Source of the DNA: Terebella lapidaria
Taxonomy: Eukaryota; Annelida; Polychaeta; Terebellida; Terebellidae
Assembly: GCA_949152475.1 (NCBI GenBank)
Contig: OX424561.1
Span: forward strand, 124,001-188,000
Length of the DNA: 64,000 bases
Direction of reading: 5' to 3'
The position numbers were made by a program, and so were the translations under genes. Position 1 is the stretch's first letter. Every line of letters begins with the position of its first letter. The notes below the pieces were generated by a model. It was not told where the DNA came from. It saw only the letters and a list, made by a program, of their open reading frames with translations, and ran no database searches. Shown here piece by piece: positions 22,141 through 34,732 of the stretch.

Positions 22141-23149
22141 TATTGCAATAAGTTAGTGATACTAACTGATGTGACACTGTGTCGAAAGAGCAGATTCCGT
22201 CACAAAATGTGTCGCCATGCAACCATTTTGGTAGCTATGGCATTCAAAAGAGATACATGTTGTGATCTTAACATAGCACCAAGGTTGCTGTAGCTTACCG
22301 GCAATCATGAAAAACTCAGAGTATTGATTTTCCAACATATAAATTGTTACACTGATCTTGAACTCTATTTGTCAAAACATATTCGTAAATGTTGCTGGAA
22401 ACACATTTTCTGCATGGACTATAATACGAAATCAAATGACACATCACAAAGGTAGATAAAGAGAATCTTATACATTATTTTGAGAACAACTGTCTGAATA
22501 GATTTTGACAAATTGGCCACCAAAGACAAAATTCATCGTTTTTGACCTTTCAAGGTCATTGAAGGTCAAATCCAAGGTCATCACTCACACCGCAATATAT
22601 GATTTCCCATTTGAATGTGCCAATACTTAGGCTCTATTTTGAAGTCTTCTATGAGTTTATTCCGCACAGCTCCCATTATGAAGGAAAAATTGGGTGAAAT
22701 TTCCCCCAAAAAAAAGTCCCAAAAAAATTTTCAATGGCCAACTTTTTTTTTTGCTGGAAATGGCTCGAATTGGATAGTGACTTGATTTAGGACAAAAAAA
22801 TTTTTTTCGCCGACCCGTCAAAAAATCAAAATGGCCACCACACGCAGACCAGCGATTCAAAGGCAATGAAACTTATACACGTCATAAAGGTACATGAGAG
22901 GAATGTTTTGAAACAAAAATCTCAAAACTGATCAGACAGTTTTTGAGAAAATGGCCTCCAAAGTCCAAAATTGGCAATTTTTCGTCAAAAATGGCCGCCA
23001 AATAGGCAAAAACGATTCAATCAAAAAAATTCAAAAAACGTCTTTAGATACTGGCCCAAGGTATGTTCTCACAAATTTATGGGGAAATTCATCATGTCAA
23101 AAATTAGCCCAATGGGCTAGTAAGGTTACCGGAGAAATATACAGACTTA

Positions 23150-25075
23150 AGCCGAGAAAGTTGCAAGTCAAATTCAAGGTGACCACCGAAATCGCCATAT
23201 CTCTAACCGTGAAAATGGGATCAAAGGTTAAATTCTAGATCACCAAACTATTCAGCATACATCATTTCCTATATGTTCACTATGGACCCCTAAGCTGTAA
23301 ATTTGATAATAAGCGAGATATAAGCCATTTTGTAATCTGACTTTGAAAATAAAATGACTGACCTTGAAATTTAGGTCAAAGGTCAAATTCAATATCATTA
23401 AAATATTCAGAATATATCATTTCCTATATGTTCACAATTAATTCCTAAGCTGTAAAGTCGCTAATAAGCAAGATATTGGCCATTTTGTCCTGTGACCTTG
23501 AAAATAGGTCAAAGGTCAAATTCAAGGTCACGAGCATTTTCAGCATATATCATTTCCTATATGTTCACAATTGATTCCTAAGCTGTAAAGTCGCTAATAA
23601 GCAAGATATTGGCCATTTTGTCCTGTGACCTTGAAAATAGGTCAAAGGTCAAATTCAAGGTCACGAGCATTTTCAGCATATATCATTTCCTATATGTTCA
23701 CAATTGATTCCTAAGCTGTAAAGTCGCTAATAAGCAAGATATTGGCCTTTTTGTCCTGTGACCTTGAAAATAGGTCAAAGGTCAAATTCAAGGTCACGAG
23801 CATTTTCAGCATATATCATTTCCTATATGTTCACAATTGATTCCTAAGCTGTAAAGTCGATAATAAGCGAGATATTGGCCATTTTGTCCTGTGACCTTGA
23901 AAATGAGGTCAAAGGTCAAATTCAAGGTCACGAGAATTTTCAGCATATATCATTTCCTATATGTTCACAATCGATTCCTAAGCTGTAAAGTCGCTAATAA
24001 GCAAGATATTGGCCATTTTGTCCTGTGACCTTGAAAATGAGGTCAAAGCTCAAATTCAAGGCCACGAGAATATTCAGCATATATCATTTCCTATATGTTC
24101 ACAATTGATTCCTAAGCTGTAAAGTCGATAATAAGCGAGATATTAGCAATTTTGTCCTGCGACCTTGGAAATGAGGTCAAAGGTCAAATTCAAGGTCACG
24201 AAAATATTCAGCATATATCATTTCCTATATGTTCACAATTGATTCCTAAACTGTAAAGTCGATAATAAGCGAGATATTAGCCATTTTGTCATGTGACCTT
24301 GAAAATGAGGTCAAAGGTCAAATTCAAGGTCACGAAAATATTCAGCATATATCATTTCCTATATGTTCACAATTGATTCCTAAACTGTAAAGTCGATAAT
24401 AAGCGAGATATTAGCCATTTTGTCATGTGACCTTGAAAATGAGGTCAAAGGTCAAATTCAAGGTCACAAGAATATTCAGCATATATCATTTCCTATATGT
24501 TCACAACTGATTCCTAAGCTGTAAAGTCGATAATAAGCGAGATATTAGCTATTTTGTCCTGTGACCTTGAAAATGAGGTCAAAAGTCAAATTCAAGGTCA
24601 CGAGAATATTCAGCATATATCATTTCCTATATGTCCACAATTCATTCCTAGTCTCTAATTTCAATATTAAGTGAGATATTAGGCTTAATGTGTCCCATTA
24701 TAAAGCATAGGAGAATTTAACATGGGAAAGTCCCATTTGGGCTGAGTTTGGGCCCAAAATGGCCCACTTCGAGTGATTCAAGGGCAACGAAATTTATACA
24801 TGTCACAGGGGTACATAGGAGGAGTGTCATGCATCAATAAGAAAAAAAGTTACTGAACAGATTTTGAGAAAACGACCGTCGAAGTCCAAAATTGGCCATT
24901 TTTCGACGAAAACAGCCGCTCTGACCTTGAAACCAAGGTCAGAGGTCAAATTCAAGGTCACGACAATATTCAGCATATATCATTTCCTATATGTCCACAA
25001 TTGATTCCTAGTCTCTAATCTCAATATTAAGTGAGATATTAGGCTTTAATGTGTCCCATTATAAAGCATAGGAGA
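23150..25075. repeat. Tandem 130-140 bp core units with AGGTCA half-sites
   Basis: About 13 units. Most keep the DR1 pair AGGTCAAAGGTCA and the extended half-site TCAAGGTCA. A few units have single changes (GCTCA, AAGTCA, AGGTCAGAGGTCA). A sub-block of three units near 23480-23850 is almost identical, pointing to recent unit duplication. Confidence 0.9.
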
Positions 25076-25589
25076 ATTTAACATGGGAAAGTCCCATTTG
25101 GGCCGAGTTTGGGCCAAAATGGCCCACTTCGAGCGATTCAAGCGCAACGAAATTTATAGACATCATAGAAGTACATATGAGGAGTCTTATGTATCAAAGA
25201 GAAAAAAAGTTACTGAACAGATTTTGAGAAAATGGCCGCCAAAGTCCAAAATCAGGCCTTTTTCGTCGAAAACGGCCGCCATTTTGAAGAAAAAGCGAAA
25301 ATCAAAAATTAGCCCAAGGGCTAAGAAAGGTTACCGGATAATATACATTTTAGATATTAGCCTTTTGTCCAGTGACCTTGAAATTAGGTCACTGATAAAT
25401 TCAAGGCCATGAAATTTTCAACAAATATATCACTTCTAGTATGTCCACAATAAATTCCTAAGCTGTACAGTCGATAATAAGTGAGACATTAGCCATTCTG
25501 TGATGTGACCTTGAAAATGAGGTCAAAGTTCAAGTTCAAGGTTATGAAAATATTCAGTATATATCATTCCTCTATATTCGCAATTGATT

Positions 25590-26110
25590 CCTATGCTGTA
25601 AATGTAAGTACCAATCTATTACCACCAATACAATCAGATTTTGATGATGCCAATAAGAAACGTAAAATACTACACTTTGCAATAGAAACAAACAAAGCCC
25701 GACCAAATAGTTTATCCAAAGACACACTGGCATCTTCATGGGCAGACAATGTGTTAAATGTAGTTGTTTCTACTGTACACCAGATGGAATTAGTATACAA
25801 CTGCCCAACAACTTATGAAAATAATTTAGAAATCCGAATCTAACCCCATGGAATAGATACATGACAAGTACAAAAGTACCCAATCACAAGCCCGAAGGCT
25901 ACTGAGTTGATGGTATCCTCGGGGACAGATTAACGTCCGCCAGCAGTGACACCGACTCAGTGGTATAAATGTAAGTATCAATCTATTACCACCAATACAA
26001 TCAAATTTTGATGCCAATAAGAAAGGTAAAATACAACATTTTGCAATAGAAACAAAGCCCGACCAAATAGTTTATCCAAAGACACACTGGCGTCATCAGG
26101 GGCAGATGTA
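25590..26110 (+). repeat. Non-core insert with an internal partial duplication (also at 28001-28521)
   Basis: Between core arrays lies unrelated sequence. The segment CCAATCTATTACCACCAATA near 25614 recurs in diverged form near 25975, with shared TTTATCCAAAGACACACTGG at 25709 and 26068. A 112-codon frame at 25505-25843 covers part of it. I do not recognise a product, and most of the start of that frame is repeat core. It could be a captured host fragment, as Helitron-like elements can carry such sequence, but that is unproven. Confidence 0.5.
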
Positions 26111-26129
26111 AAGATGATAATAAGGGACA

Positions 26130-27480
26130 TATTAGCCATTTTGTTCTCTGACCTTGAAAATGAGATCAAAGGTCAAATTCTAGATCACCAAAATATTCAG
26201 CATACATCATTTCCTATATGTTCACTATGGACCCCTAAGCTGTAAATTTGATAATGAGCGAGATATAAGCCATTTTGTATTCTGACCTTGAAAATAAAAT
26301 GACTAACCTTGAAATTTAGGTCAAGGATCAAATTCAAGGTCACTAGAATATTCAGCATATATCATTTCCTATATGTTCACAATTGATTCCTAAGCTGCAA
26401 AGTCGCTAATAAGCAAGATATTGGCCATTTTGTCCTGTGACCTTGAAAACGAGGTCAAAGGTCGAATTCAAGGTCACGAGAATATTCAGCATATATCATT
26501 TCCTATATGTTCACAATTGATTCCTAAGCCGCAAAGTCGATAATAAGCGAGATATTAGCAATTTTGTCCTGTGACCTTGGAAATGAGGTCAAAGGTCAAA
26601 TTCAAGGTCACGAGAATATTCAGCATATATCATTTCCTATATGTTCACAATTGATTCCTAAGCTGTAAAGTCGATAATAAGCGAGATATTAGCCATTTTG
26701 TCTTGTGACCTTGAAAATGAGGCCAAAGGTCAAATTCAAGGTCACGAGAATATTCAGCATATATCATTTCCTATATGTTCACAATGGATTCCTAAGCTGT
26801 AAAGTCGATAATAAGCGAGATATTAGCCATTTTGTCCTGTGACCTTGAAAATGAGGTCAAAGGTCAAATTCAAGGTCACGAGAATATTCAGCATATATCA
26901 TTTCCTATATGTTCACAATTGATTTCTAAGCTGTAAAGTCGATAATAAGCGAGATATTAGCCATTTTGTCCTGTGACCTTGAAAATGAGGTCAAAGGTCA
27001 AATTCAAAGTCACGAGAATATTCAGCATTTATCATTTCCTATATGTCCACAATTGATTCCTAGTCTCTAATCTCAATATTAAGTGAGATATTAGGCTTGA
27101 TGTGTCCCATTATAAAGCATGGGAAAATTTAACATGGGAAAGTCACATCTGGGCCGAGTTTGGGCCCAAAATCGCCCACTTCGAGTGATTCAAGCGCAAC
27201 GAAATTTATACATGTCACAGAAGTACATATGGGGAGTGTTATGCATCAATAAGAAAAAAAGTTACTGAACAGATTTTGAGAAAACGACCATCAAAGTCCA
27301 AAATTAGCCATTTTCGACGAGAACGGCCGCTATGACCTTGAAACCAAGGTCAGAGGTCAAATTCAAGGTCGCGAGAATATTCAGCATATATCATTTCCTA
27401 TATGTCCACAATTGATTCCTAGTCTCTAATCTCAATATTAAGTGAGATATTAGGCTTTAATGTGTCCCATTATAAAGCAT
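26130..27480. repeat. Tandem 130-140 bp core units with AGGTCA half-sites
   Basis: Eight to nine core units in duplication copy one; the same array recurs at 28540-29890 in copy two. DR1 pairs are mostly intact, with a few single changes (AGGCCAAAGGTCA, AGGTCAAGGATCA). Confidence 0.9.
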
Positions 27481-28539
27481 AGGAGAATTTAACATGGGAA
27501 AGTCCCATTTGGGCCGAGTTTGGGCCAAAATGGCCCACTTCGAGCGATTCAAGCGCAACGAAATTTATAGACATCATAGAAGTACATATGAGGAGTCTTA
27601 TGTATCAAAGAGAAAAAAAGTTACTGAACAGATTTTGAGAAAATGGCCGCCAAAGTCCAAAATCAGGCCTTTTTCGTCGAAAACGGCCGCCATTTTGAAG
27701 AAAAAGCGAAAATCAAAAATTAGCCCAAGGGCTAAGAAAGGTTACCGGATAATATACATTTTAGATATTAGCCTTTTGTCCAGTGACCTTGAAATTAGGT
27801 CACTGATAAATTCAAGGCCATGAAATTTTCAACAAATATATCACTTCTAGTATGTCCACAATAAATTCCTAAGCTGTACAGTCGATAATAAGTGAGACAT
27901 TAGCCATTCTGTGATGTGACCTTGAAAATGAGGTCAAAGTTCAAGTTCAAGGTTATGAAAATATTCAGTATATATCATTCCTCTATATTCGCAATTGATT
28001 CCTATGCTGTAAATGTAAGTACCAATCTATTACCACCAATACAATCAGATTTTGATGATGCCAATAAGAAACGTAAAATACTACACTTTGCAATAGAAAC
28101 AAACAAAGCCCGACCAAATAGTTTATCCAAAGACACACTGGCATCTTCATGGGCAGACAATGTGTTAAATGTAGTTGTTTCTACTGTACACCAGATGGAA
28201 TTAGTATACAACTGCCCAACAACCTATGAAAATAATTTAGAAATCCGAATCTAACCCCATGGAATAGATACATGACAAGTACAAAAGTACCCAATCACAA
28301 GCCCGAAGGCTACTGAGTTGATGGTATCCTCGGGGACAGATTAACGTCCGCCAGCAGTGACACCGACTCAGTGGTATAAATGTAAGTATCAATCTATTAC
28401 CACCAATACAATCAAATTTTGATGCCAATAAGAAAGGTAAAATACAACATTTTGCAATAGAAACAAAGCCCGACCAAATAGTTTATCCAAAGACACACTG
28501 GCGTCATCAGGGGCAGATGTAAAGATGATAATAAGGGAC

Positions 28540-29890
28540 ATATTAGCCATTTTGTTCTCTGACCTTGAAAATGAGATCAAAGGTCAAATTCTAGATCACC
28601 AAAATATTCAGCATACATCATTTCCTATATGTTCACTATGGACCCCTAAGCTGTAAATTTGATAATGAGCGAGATATAAGCCATTTTGTATTCTGACCTT
28701 GAAAATAAAATGACTAACCTTGAAATTTAGGTCAAGGATCAAATTCAAGGTCACTAGAATATTCAGCATATATCATTTCCTATATGTTCACAATTGATTC
28801 CTAAGCTGCAAAGTCGCTAATAAGCAAGATATTGGCCATTTTGTCCTGTGACCTTGAAAACGAGGTCAAAGGTCGAATTCAAGGTCACGAGAATATTCAG
28901 CATATATCATTTCCTATATGTTCACAATTGATTCCTAAGCCGCAAAGTCGATAATAAGCGAGATATTAGCAATTTTGTCCTGTGACCTTGGAAATGAGGT
29001 CAAAGGTCAAATTCAAGGTCACGAGAATATTCAGCATATATCATTTCCTATATGTTCACAATTGATTCCTAAGCTGTAAAGTCGATAATAAGCGAGATAT
29101 TAGCCATTTTGTCTTGTGACCTTGAAAATGAGGCCAAAGGTCAAATTCAAGGTCACGAGAATATTCAGCATATATCATTTCCTATATGTTCACAATGGAT
29201 TCCTAAGCTGTAAAGTCGATAATAAGCGAGATATTAGCCATTTTGTCCTGTGACCTTGAAAATGAGGTCAAAGGTCAAATTCAAGGTCACGAGAATATTC
29301 AGCATATATCATTTCCTATATGTTCACAATTGATTTCTAAGCTGTAAAGTCGATAATAAGCGAGATATTAGCCATTTTGTCCTGTGACCTTGAAAATGAG
29401 GTCAAAGGTCAAATTCAAAGTCACGAGAATATTCAGCATTTATCATTTCCTATATGTCCACAATTGATTCCTAGTCTCTAATCTCAATATTAAGTGAGAT
29501 ATTAGGCTTGATGTGTCCCATTATAAAGCATGGGAAAATTTAACATGGGAAAGTCACATCTGGGCCGAGTTTGGGCCCAAAATCGCCCACTTCGAGTGAT
29601 TCAAGCGCAACGAAATTTATACATGTCACAGAAGTACATATGGGGAGTGTTATGCATCAATAAGAAAAAAAGTTACTGAACAGATTTTGAGAAAACGACC
29701 ATCAAAGTCCAAAATTAGCCATTTTCGACGAGAACGGCCGCTATGACCTTGAAACCAAGGTCAGAGGTCAAATTCAAGGTCGCGAGAATATTCAGCATAT
29801 ATCATTTCCTATATGTCCACAATTGATTCTTAGTCTCTAATTTCAATTTTAAGTGAGATATTAGGCTTAATGTGTCCCATTATAAAGCAT
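28540..29890. repeat. Tandem 130-140 bp core units with AGGTCA half-sites (duplicate array)
   Basis: Near-identical to 26130-27480. The units diverge from the first copy only past about 29788, where the copy ends. Confidence 0.9.
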
Positions 29891-30335
29891 AGGAGAATTT
29901 AACATGGGAAAGTCCCATTTGGGCCGAGTTTGGGCCCAAAATGGCCCACTTCGAGCGATTCAAGGGCAACGAAATTTATACGTGTCAAAGGGGTACATAA
30001 GAGGAGTGTCATGCATCAATAAGAAAAAAAGTTACTGAACAGATTTTGAGAAAACGACCGTCAAAGTCCAAAATTGGCCATTTTTCGACGAAAAAGGCCG
30101 CCATTTTGAAAAAAATGCGAAAATCAAAAAACTAAAAAAAACCTTTCCTGGAAATATTTTTAGGTATTTTTGTGCAAAATTTCAGAAATATTCGACCATA
30201 AACTTTAAAGATAAAAATGTGAACGGACGACGGACGGACGGACGGACGGACGGACGACGGACGCAACGCCACAGCAATAGGTTATCGGACCAAAGGTCCG
30301 GTAACCTAAAAACTAAAAAATACCTCCTTCTTGAA

Positions 30336-32542
30336 CTAGACGCTTCCGGTCGCCTACGACCGCTTGGGTGTATCCCCCGTAGCCCTATCATCCCTGTTGC
30401 CCCAAATATATCACTGATGTACATTGTGAGTGGGAAACCTTTCAAGCTTATTGAAGGTCGAAGATCACCACTAAAATCAGTGCATACGAATTTCCATTTC
30501 GACATATTCGATAAAATAACGAAATTACAGCCAGATAAAAGTTTTCACCTAAAGTTATATTTCAACTCAGAATATTTGACAAACTTGGTTCCAAGTTGAA
30601 ATTCAAGCAAAAGTTGACAAAAACTGCATTTCAAGATGACTAAATTGGAGCCAGATCGAACTTTTCACCATAAGTTATATTTCAACTCCTACTATATGCC
30701 AAACTTGGTTCCAAGTGAAATTCAAAGTAAAAGTTGACCAAAACTACATTTCAAGATGACGAAATAGGAGCCAGATCAAACTTTTCACCATAATTTAAAT
30801 TTTAATTCATAATTATAATGTACTTAGAATGTGCCAATACTTAGGCTCTATTTTGAAGTCTTCTATGAGTTTACTCTGCACAGCTCCCATTATGAAGGAA
30901 AAATTGATGAAATTTTCCAAGTCCAAAAAATTTTTCAATGACCAAAAAAAAAATTTTGTTTTTTTTTCTGCTGGAAATGGCTCAAAACGAATAGTGACTT
31001 GATTTTGGAAAAAAACCCGTCAAAAAATCAAAATGGCCGCCACACGCAGACCGGCGATTCAAGGGCAACAAAACTTATACACATCATAGAGGTACATGGG
31101 GGGAATGTTTTAAAACAAAAATCTCAAAACTGATCAGACAGTTTTTGAGAAAATGGCGACGACATTTCAAGATGACTAAATTGGAGCCAGATCGAACTTT
31201 TCACCATAAGTTATATTTCAACTCCTACTATATGCCAAACTTGGTTCCAAGTGAAATTCAAAGTAAAAGTTGACCAAAACTACATTTCAAGATGACGAAA
31301 TAGGAGCCAGATCAAACTTTTCACCATAATTTAAATTTTAATTCATAATTATAATGTGCCAAACTTGGTTTCAAGCTGAAATTCAAGTAAAAGTTTACCA
31401 AAACTGCATTTCACGAAGACGAAATTGGAGCCAGATCGATTTTTTCACCATAAATTATATTTTAATTCATAATATGTGCCAAACTTGGTTTCAAGTTGAA
31501 ATTCAAAGTAAAAATTGACTTTAATGGTGAAAATAATGTTAACTTATCCGGTTACACCCATGAAATCTCTAGTGGACAAAACTTTCAAATCGTTGAGCTC
31601 AATAATAAATGTTTCTTGTCTTAACTATTTTTCTTGAGGTCAATAATAGACTTAACTAGTAAAAATGATGTTAACTTATTCGGCTACAGCCATGGAATCT
31701 CTACTGCACAGAAGCTTTACCTTGTTGAGCCCAATAATAAATGTTTCTTGTCTTAACTATTTTTATTGTGGTCAATAATAGACCTAACTAGTGAAAATGA
31801 TGTTAACTTATTCGGCTACAGCCATGGAATCTCTACTGCACAGAAGCTTTACCTTGTTGAGCCCAATAATAAATGTTTCTTGTCTTAACTATTTTTATTG
31901 TGATCAATAATAGACCTAACTAGTGAAAATAATGTTAACTTATTCGGTTACACCTGTGAAATCTCTACTGGACAAAACCTTTACCTTGTTGAGCTCAATA
32001 ATAAATGTTTCTCATCTTAACTATTTTTATTGTGGTCAATAATAGACTTAACTAGTAAAACCAATATTAACTTATTCAGTAATATTGTTTTGTTTTCACC
32101 AAAAACATCAGTTCTGTATTCTGAACAAGAATCCAGTGCAATTTGCTTTCATAGTACAGGTTATTGGAGTGATCACACATGTCAAAGTAGGCATTTTAAT
32201 TGTTGTAATAAGTTAACCTCTCAAACTTATTAATATTTATTCGATCATTCTGAAAAACAATAGGTTTCGTGTGATGGTCTTTCTCATTGAGCCTGTGCGA
32301 TTTCATCATTATTCATCGAAAACTCCCACCCGTAGAGCGTTCACAACCCATGTGTGTTAAACAGCCTAATTTGAGCACAAAATGTTACGCCAATCGGCTA
32401 TTTTGGTTGCTATGGCAACCAAAATCGATAGGTGTTGAGATATCACCATAAGTCATGTCCATATAAAATATTATCAAAATCGGTTCAGATTTGTAAGCTG
32501 TAGCGCGTTCACAAGAAAGTGTCTGCGGACGCGGACGCGGCA

Positions 32543-32573
<31 letters not shown>

Positions 32574-32622
32574 GGCGATCGTAAATCCATAGTATCCGCC
32601 GAACTTTGTTCGGGGGATACAA
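30336..32622 (+). mobile_element. Family 3 HINE-like element inserted in family 1
   Basis: The 5' end has CTAGACGCTTCCGG, the palindrome GGTCGCCTACGACC and GTGTATCCCCCG. The interior has ~120-bp units with GGAGCCAGATCGAACTTTTC, then four to five ~125-bp units with AACTATTTTTATTGTGGTCA. The 3' end is a (CGG)n tract at 32530-32575 and a hairpin ending GTTCGGGGGATAC. A family 4 fragment (about 30826-31158) lies inside it between two copies of the same ~195-bp flank. Confidence 0.78.
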
Positions 32623-32687
32623 TTATTTTTAAGTATTTTTCTGCAAAATTTCAGAAAAATTTGCCCGTAAACAAAAAAGATAAACAT

Positions 32688-34046
32688 AGCACCAAGGGTG
32701 CTGTAGCTTACCGGCAATCATGAGAAACGCAGAGTATTGATTTTCCAACATATAATTTGTTACACTGATCTTGAACTCTAATTGTCAAAAGATGTTCATA
32801 AATGTTGCTGGAAACACATTATCTGTATGGACTATAATACAAAATCAAATTACACATCACAAAGGTACATAAAGATAATCTCATACATGATTTTGAGAAA
32901 AACTGTCTGAATAGATTTAGACAAAATGGCCACCAAAGACAAAATTCATCGTTTTTGACCTTCCAAGGTCAAATTCAAGGTCATCACTCAAACCGCAATA
33001 TATGATTTCCCATTTAAATGTGCCAATACTTAGGCTCTATTTTGAAGTCTTCTATGAGTTTACTCTGCACAGCTCCCATTATGAAGGAAAAATTGATGAA
33101 ATTTTCTAAGTCCAAAAAAATTTTCAATGACCAAAAAAAAAATTTTGTTTTTTTTTCTGCTGGAAATGGCTCAAAACGAATAGTGACTTGATTTTGGAAA
33201 AAAACCCGTCAAAAAATCAAAATGGCCGCCACACGCAGACCGGCGATTCAAGGGCAACAAAACTTATACACATCATAGAGGTACATGGGGGGAATGTTTT
33301 AAAACAAAAATCTCAAAACTGATCAGACAGTTTTTGAGAAAATGGCCATCAAAAATCCAATTTGGCCATTTTTCGACAAAAAAGGTCGTTTTGACCTTCC
33401 AAGGTCATTGAAGGTCAAATTCAAGGTCATCACTCAAACCGCAATATATGATTTCCCATTTGAATGTGCCAATACTTAGGCTCTATCTTCAAGTGTTCTA
33501 TGAGTTTACTCCGCACAGCTCCCATTATGAAGAAAATTGGGTGAAATTTTCTAAGTCCAAAAAATTTTTCAATGGCCAAAAAAAATTTTTTTTTTTTTTT
33601 GCTGGAAATGGCTCAAAATGAATAGTGACTTGATTTGGGACGAAAAAATTTTTTTTGGCCGACCCGTCAAAAAATCAAAATGGCCGCCACACGCAGAGCG
33701 ACGATTCAAGGGCAACGAAACTTATACACGTCATGAAGGTACATGAGAGGAATGTTTTGAAACAAAAATCTCAAAACTGATCAGACAGTTTTTGAGAAAA
33801 TGGCCTCCAAAGTCCAAAATTGGGAATTTTTCGTCAAAAATGGCCGCCAAATGGGCAAAAACGATTCAATCAGAAAAATTCAAAAAACGTCTTTAGATAC
33901 TGGCCCAAGGTATGTTCTGACAAATTTATGGGGAAATTCATCATGTCAAAAAAAAGTTACAGACCCGGACGGACGACGGACGGACGACGGACGACGGACG
34001 AAATACCACGACAATAGCGTATCGGCCCAAAGGGCCGGTAAGCTAA
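32688..34046 (+). mobile_element. Family 4 HINE-like element, complete copy
   Basis: The 5' end has AGCACCAAGGGTGCT (palindrome) then GTAGCTTACCGGC. The body has two copies of a ~430-bp segment near 32930 and 33370 with CCATTATGAAGGAAAAATTG-type sequence. The 3' end has GGACGGACGACGGACG, then GAAATACCACGACAATAG, then the hairpin CGGCCC-AAA-GGGCCG and GGTAAGCTAAAAA. It is inserted in the A-run GATAAA/AATGTGG of family 1. Confidence 0.8.
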
Positions 34047-34345
34047 AAATGTGGACGACGACGACGACGACGACGGACGACGGACGACGGACGCAACGCC
34101 ATGCCAATAGGTTATCGGACCATAGGTCCGGTAACCTAAAAAAAGTTACAGACCCGGACGGACGACGGACGAAATACCATGACAATAGCTTATCGGCCCA
34201 AAGGGCCGGTAAGCTAAAAATTGTCATGTACATGTAAAATATTATCAGAAACAGGTCATATTTGCAACCTGCAAAGCGTTCACAAGAAAATCTCTGGCAA
34301 TGGAGCAGCGAAGCCAAATCCATAGTAGCAGTTTGGAGATACAAT

Positions 34346-34732
34346 GTACTTATTGATCTCATGTAACAGAAAACAAAGAATGATCTCTACAACAAGGAAT
34401 TAATCACTACAAACTAGAGCATGCAGAAAAAAGTGCGTCAGAAATCAGGACTCACAATCGTAGGCGACTACATAGAACGCCTCTTACTAACAGTGACTAA
34501 AGAAATCAGACCAGACAACAGAAATCTGGTCGTACAACAAAACATAATTAGTGGTAGAAGTAGCTTGTTTTAGAATGGACTGGTTTTTCAGAAAATGATC
34601 AGAACTATTTGATTGGTGAAAGCACTGACAGGTCAGATGTAGCTGAGCTATAAACCCAGGAGTGAACAATTTACTGATTCAGTGCAAAAGGCTTTGTTAG
34701 TGAACTGGCACAGACTTGTCATGGACATTTAC
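34346..34732. other. Intron downstream of exon 11b, nothing recognised
   Basis: About 390 bp of unique-looking intron. I see no repeat. Confidence 0.5.

Larger units (their letters stand above)
24967..29788 (+). repeat. 2411-bp tandem duplication, two nearly identical copies
   Basis: Copy one runs from about 24967 to 27377 and copy two from 27378 to 29788. Matching landmarks are offset by exactly 2411 bp (25083/27494, 25505/27916, 25591/28002). The clearest difference I found is one T/C at 25812 versus 28223. The unit holds a family 1 5' end, eight core units and a short ORF-like segment. The borders are approximate because both edges lie inside core units. Confidence 0.9.
25312..30310 (+). 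mobile_element. Inner family 1 HINE-like element, enlarged by the 2.4-kb duplication
   Basis: Starts with TTAGCCCAAGGGCTAA plus GGTTACCGGA after GCGAAAATCAAAAA of the outer element, and ends in the GGACGGACGG microsatellite and the GGTCCGGTAACC hairpin at 30310. A second 5' end at 27723 is explained by the tandem duplication. The outer element resumes right after it. Confidence 0.75.
23100..34142 (+). mobile_element. Family 1 HINE-like element, split by three further elements
   Basis: The 5' end is TTAGCCCAATGGGCTA with GGTTACCGGA. Family 1 sequence is interrupted at 25312-30310 by another family 1 copy, resumes for 25 bp (AACTAAAAAATACCTCCTTC), is interrupted at 30336-32622 by family 3, resumes (TTTTTAAGTATTTTTCTGCA), is interrupted at 32688-34046 by family 4, and finishes with ATGTGGACGACGACGACGAC and the GGTCCGGTAACC hairpin at 34142. 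The pieces in order reproduce the uninterrupted copy at 18086-19701. Confidence 0.8.
22284..34218 (+). mobile_element. Family 4 HINE-like element, split by a family 1 element
   Basis: The 5' end has TAGCACCAAGGTTGCTGTAG followed by CTTACCGGC. The left half ends in GGGGAAATTCATCATGTCAA plus an A-run at about 23099. The right half resumes at 34143 with AAAGTTACAGACCCGGACGG and ends in the hairpin CGGCCC-AAA-GGGCCG within TTATCGGCCC...GGTAAGCTAAAAA. The uninterrupted copy at 32688-34046 shows the same sequence joined, which proves the interruption. Confidence 0.8.
22150..34345 (+). mobile_element. Outermost family 3 HINE-like element, split by a 12-kb nested stack
   Basis: The left part (about 22150-22283) matches the family 3 segment 'ACAAAATGTGTCGCC' onward to a break at GTGATCTTA. 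The right part (34219-34345) resumes with GTCATGTACATGTAAAATAT and runs to the degenerate family 3 3' end (AAATCCATAGTAGCAGTTTG, GGAGATACAATG). Between them lies the family 4 element 22284-34218. The left border of this remnant is uncertain. Confidence 0.6.

Noticed and set aside
25083..25412. 109-codon frame MGKSHLGRVWAKMAHFERFK, repeated at 27494 and in part at 19309
   Set aside because: It lies in the non-coding 3' part of family 1 elements. Other copies carry stops and frame changes at many positions.
18130..29890. Regular repeats considered as a CRISPR array
   Set aside because: Units are 130-140 bp with no unique spacers, and the sequence is clearly eukaryotic.
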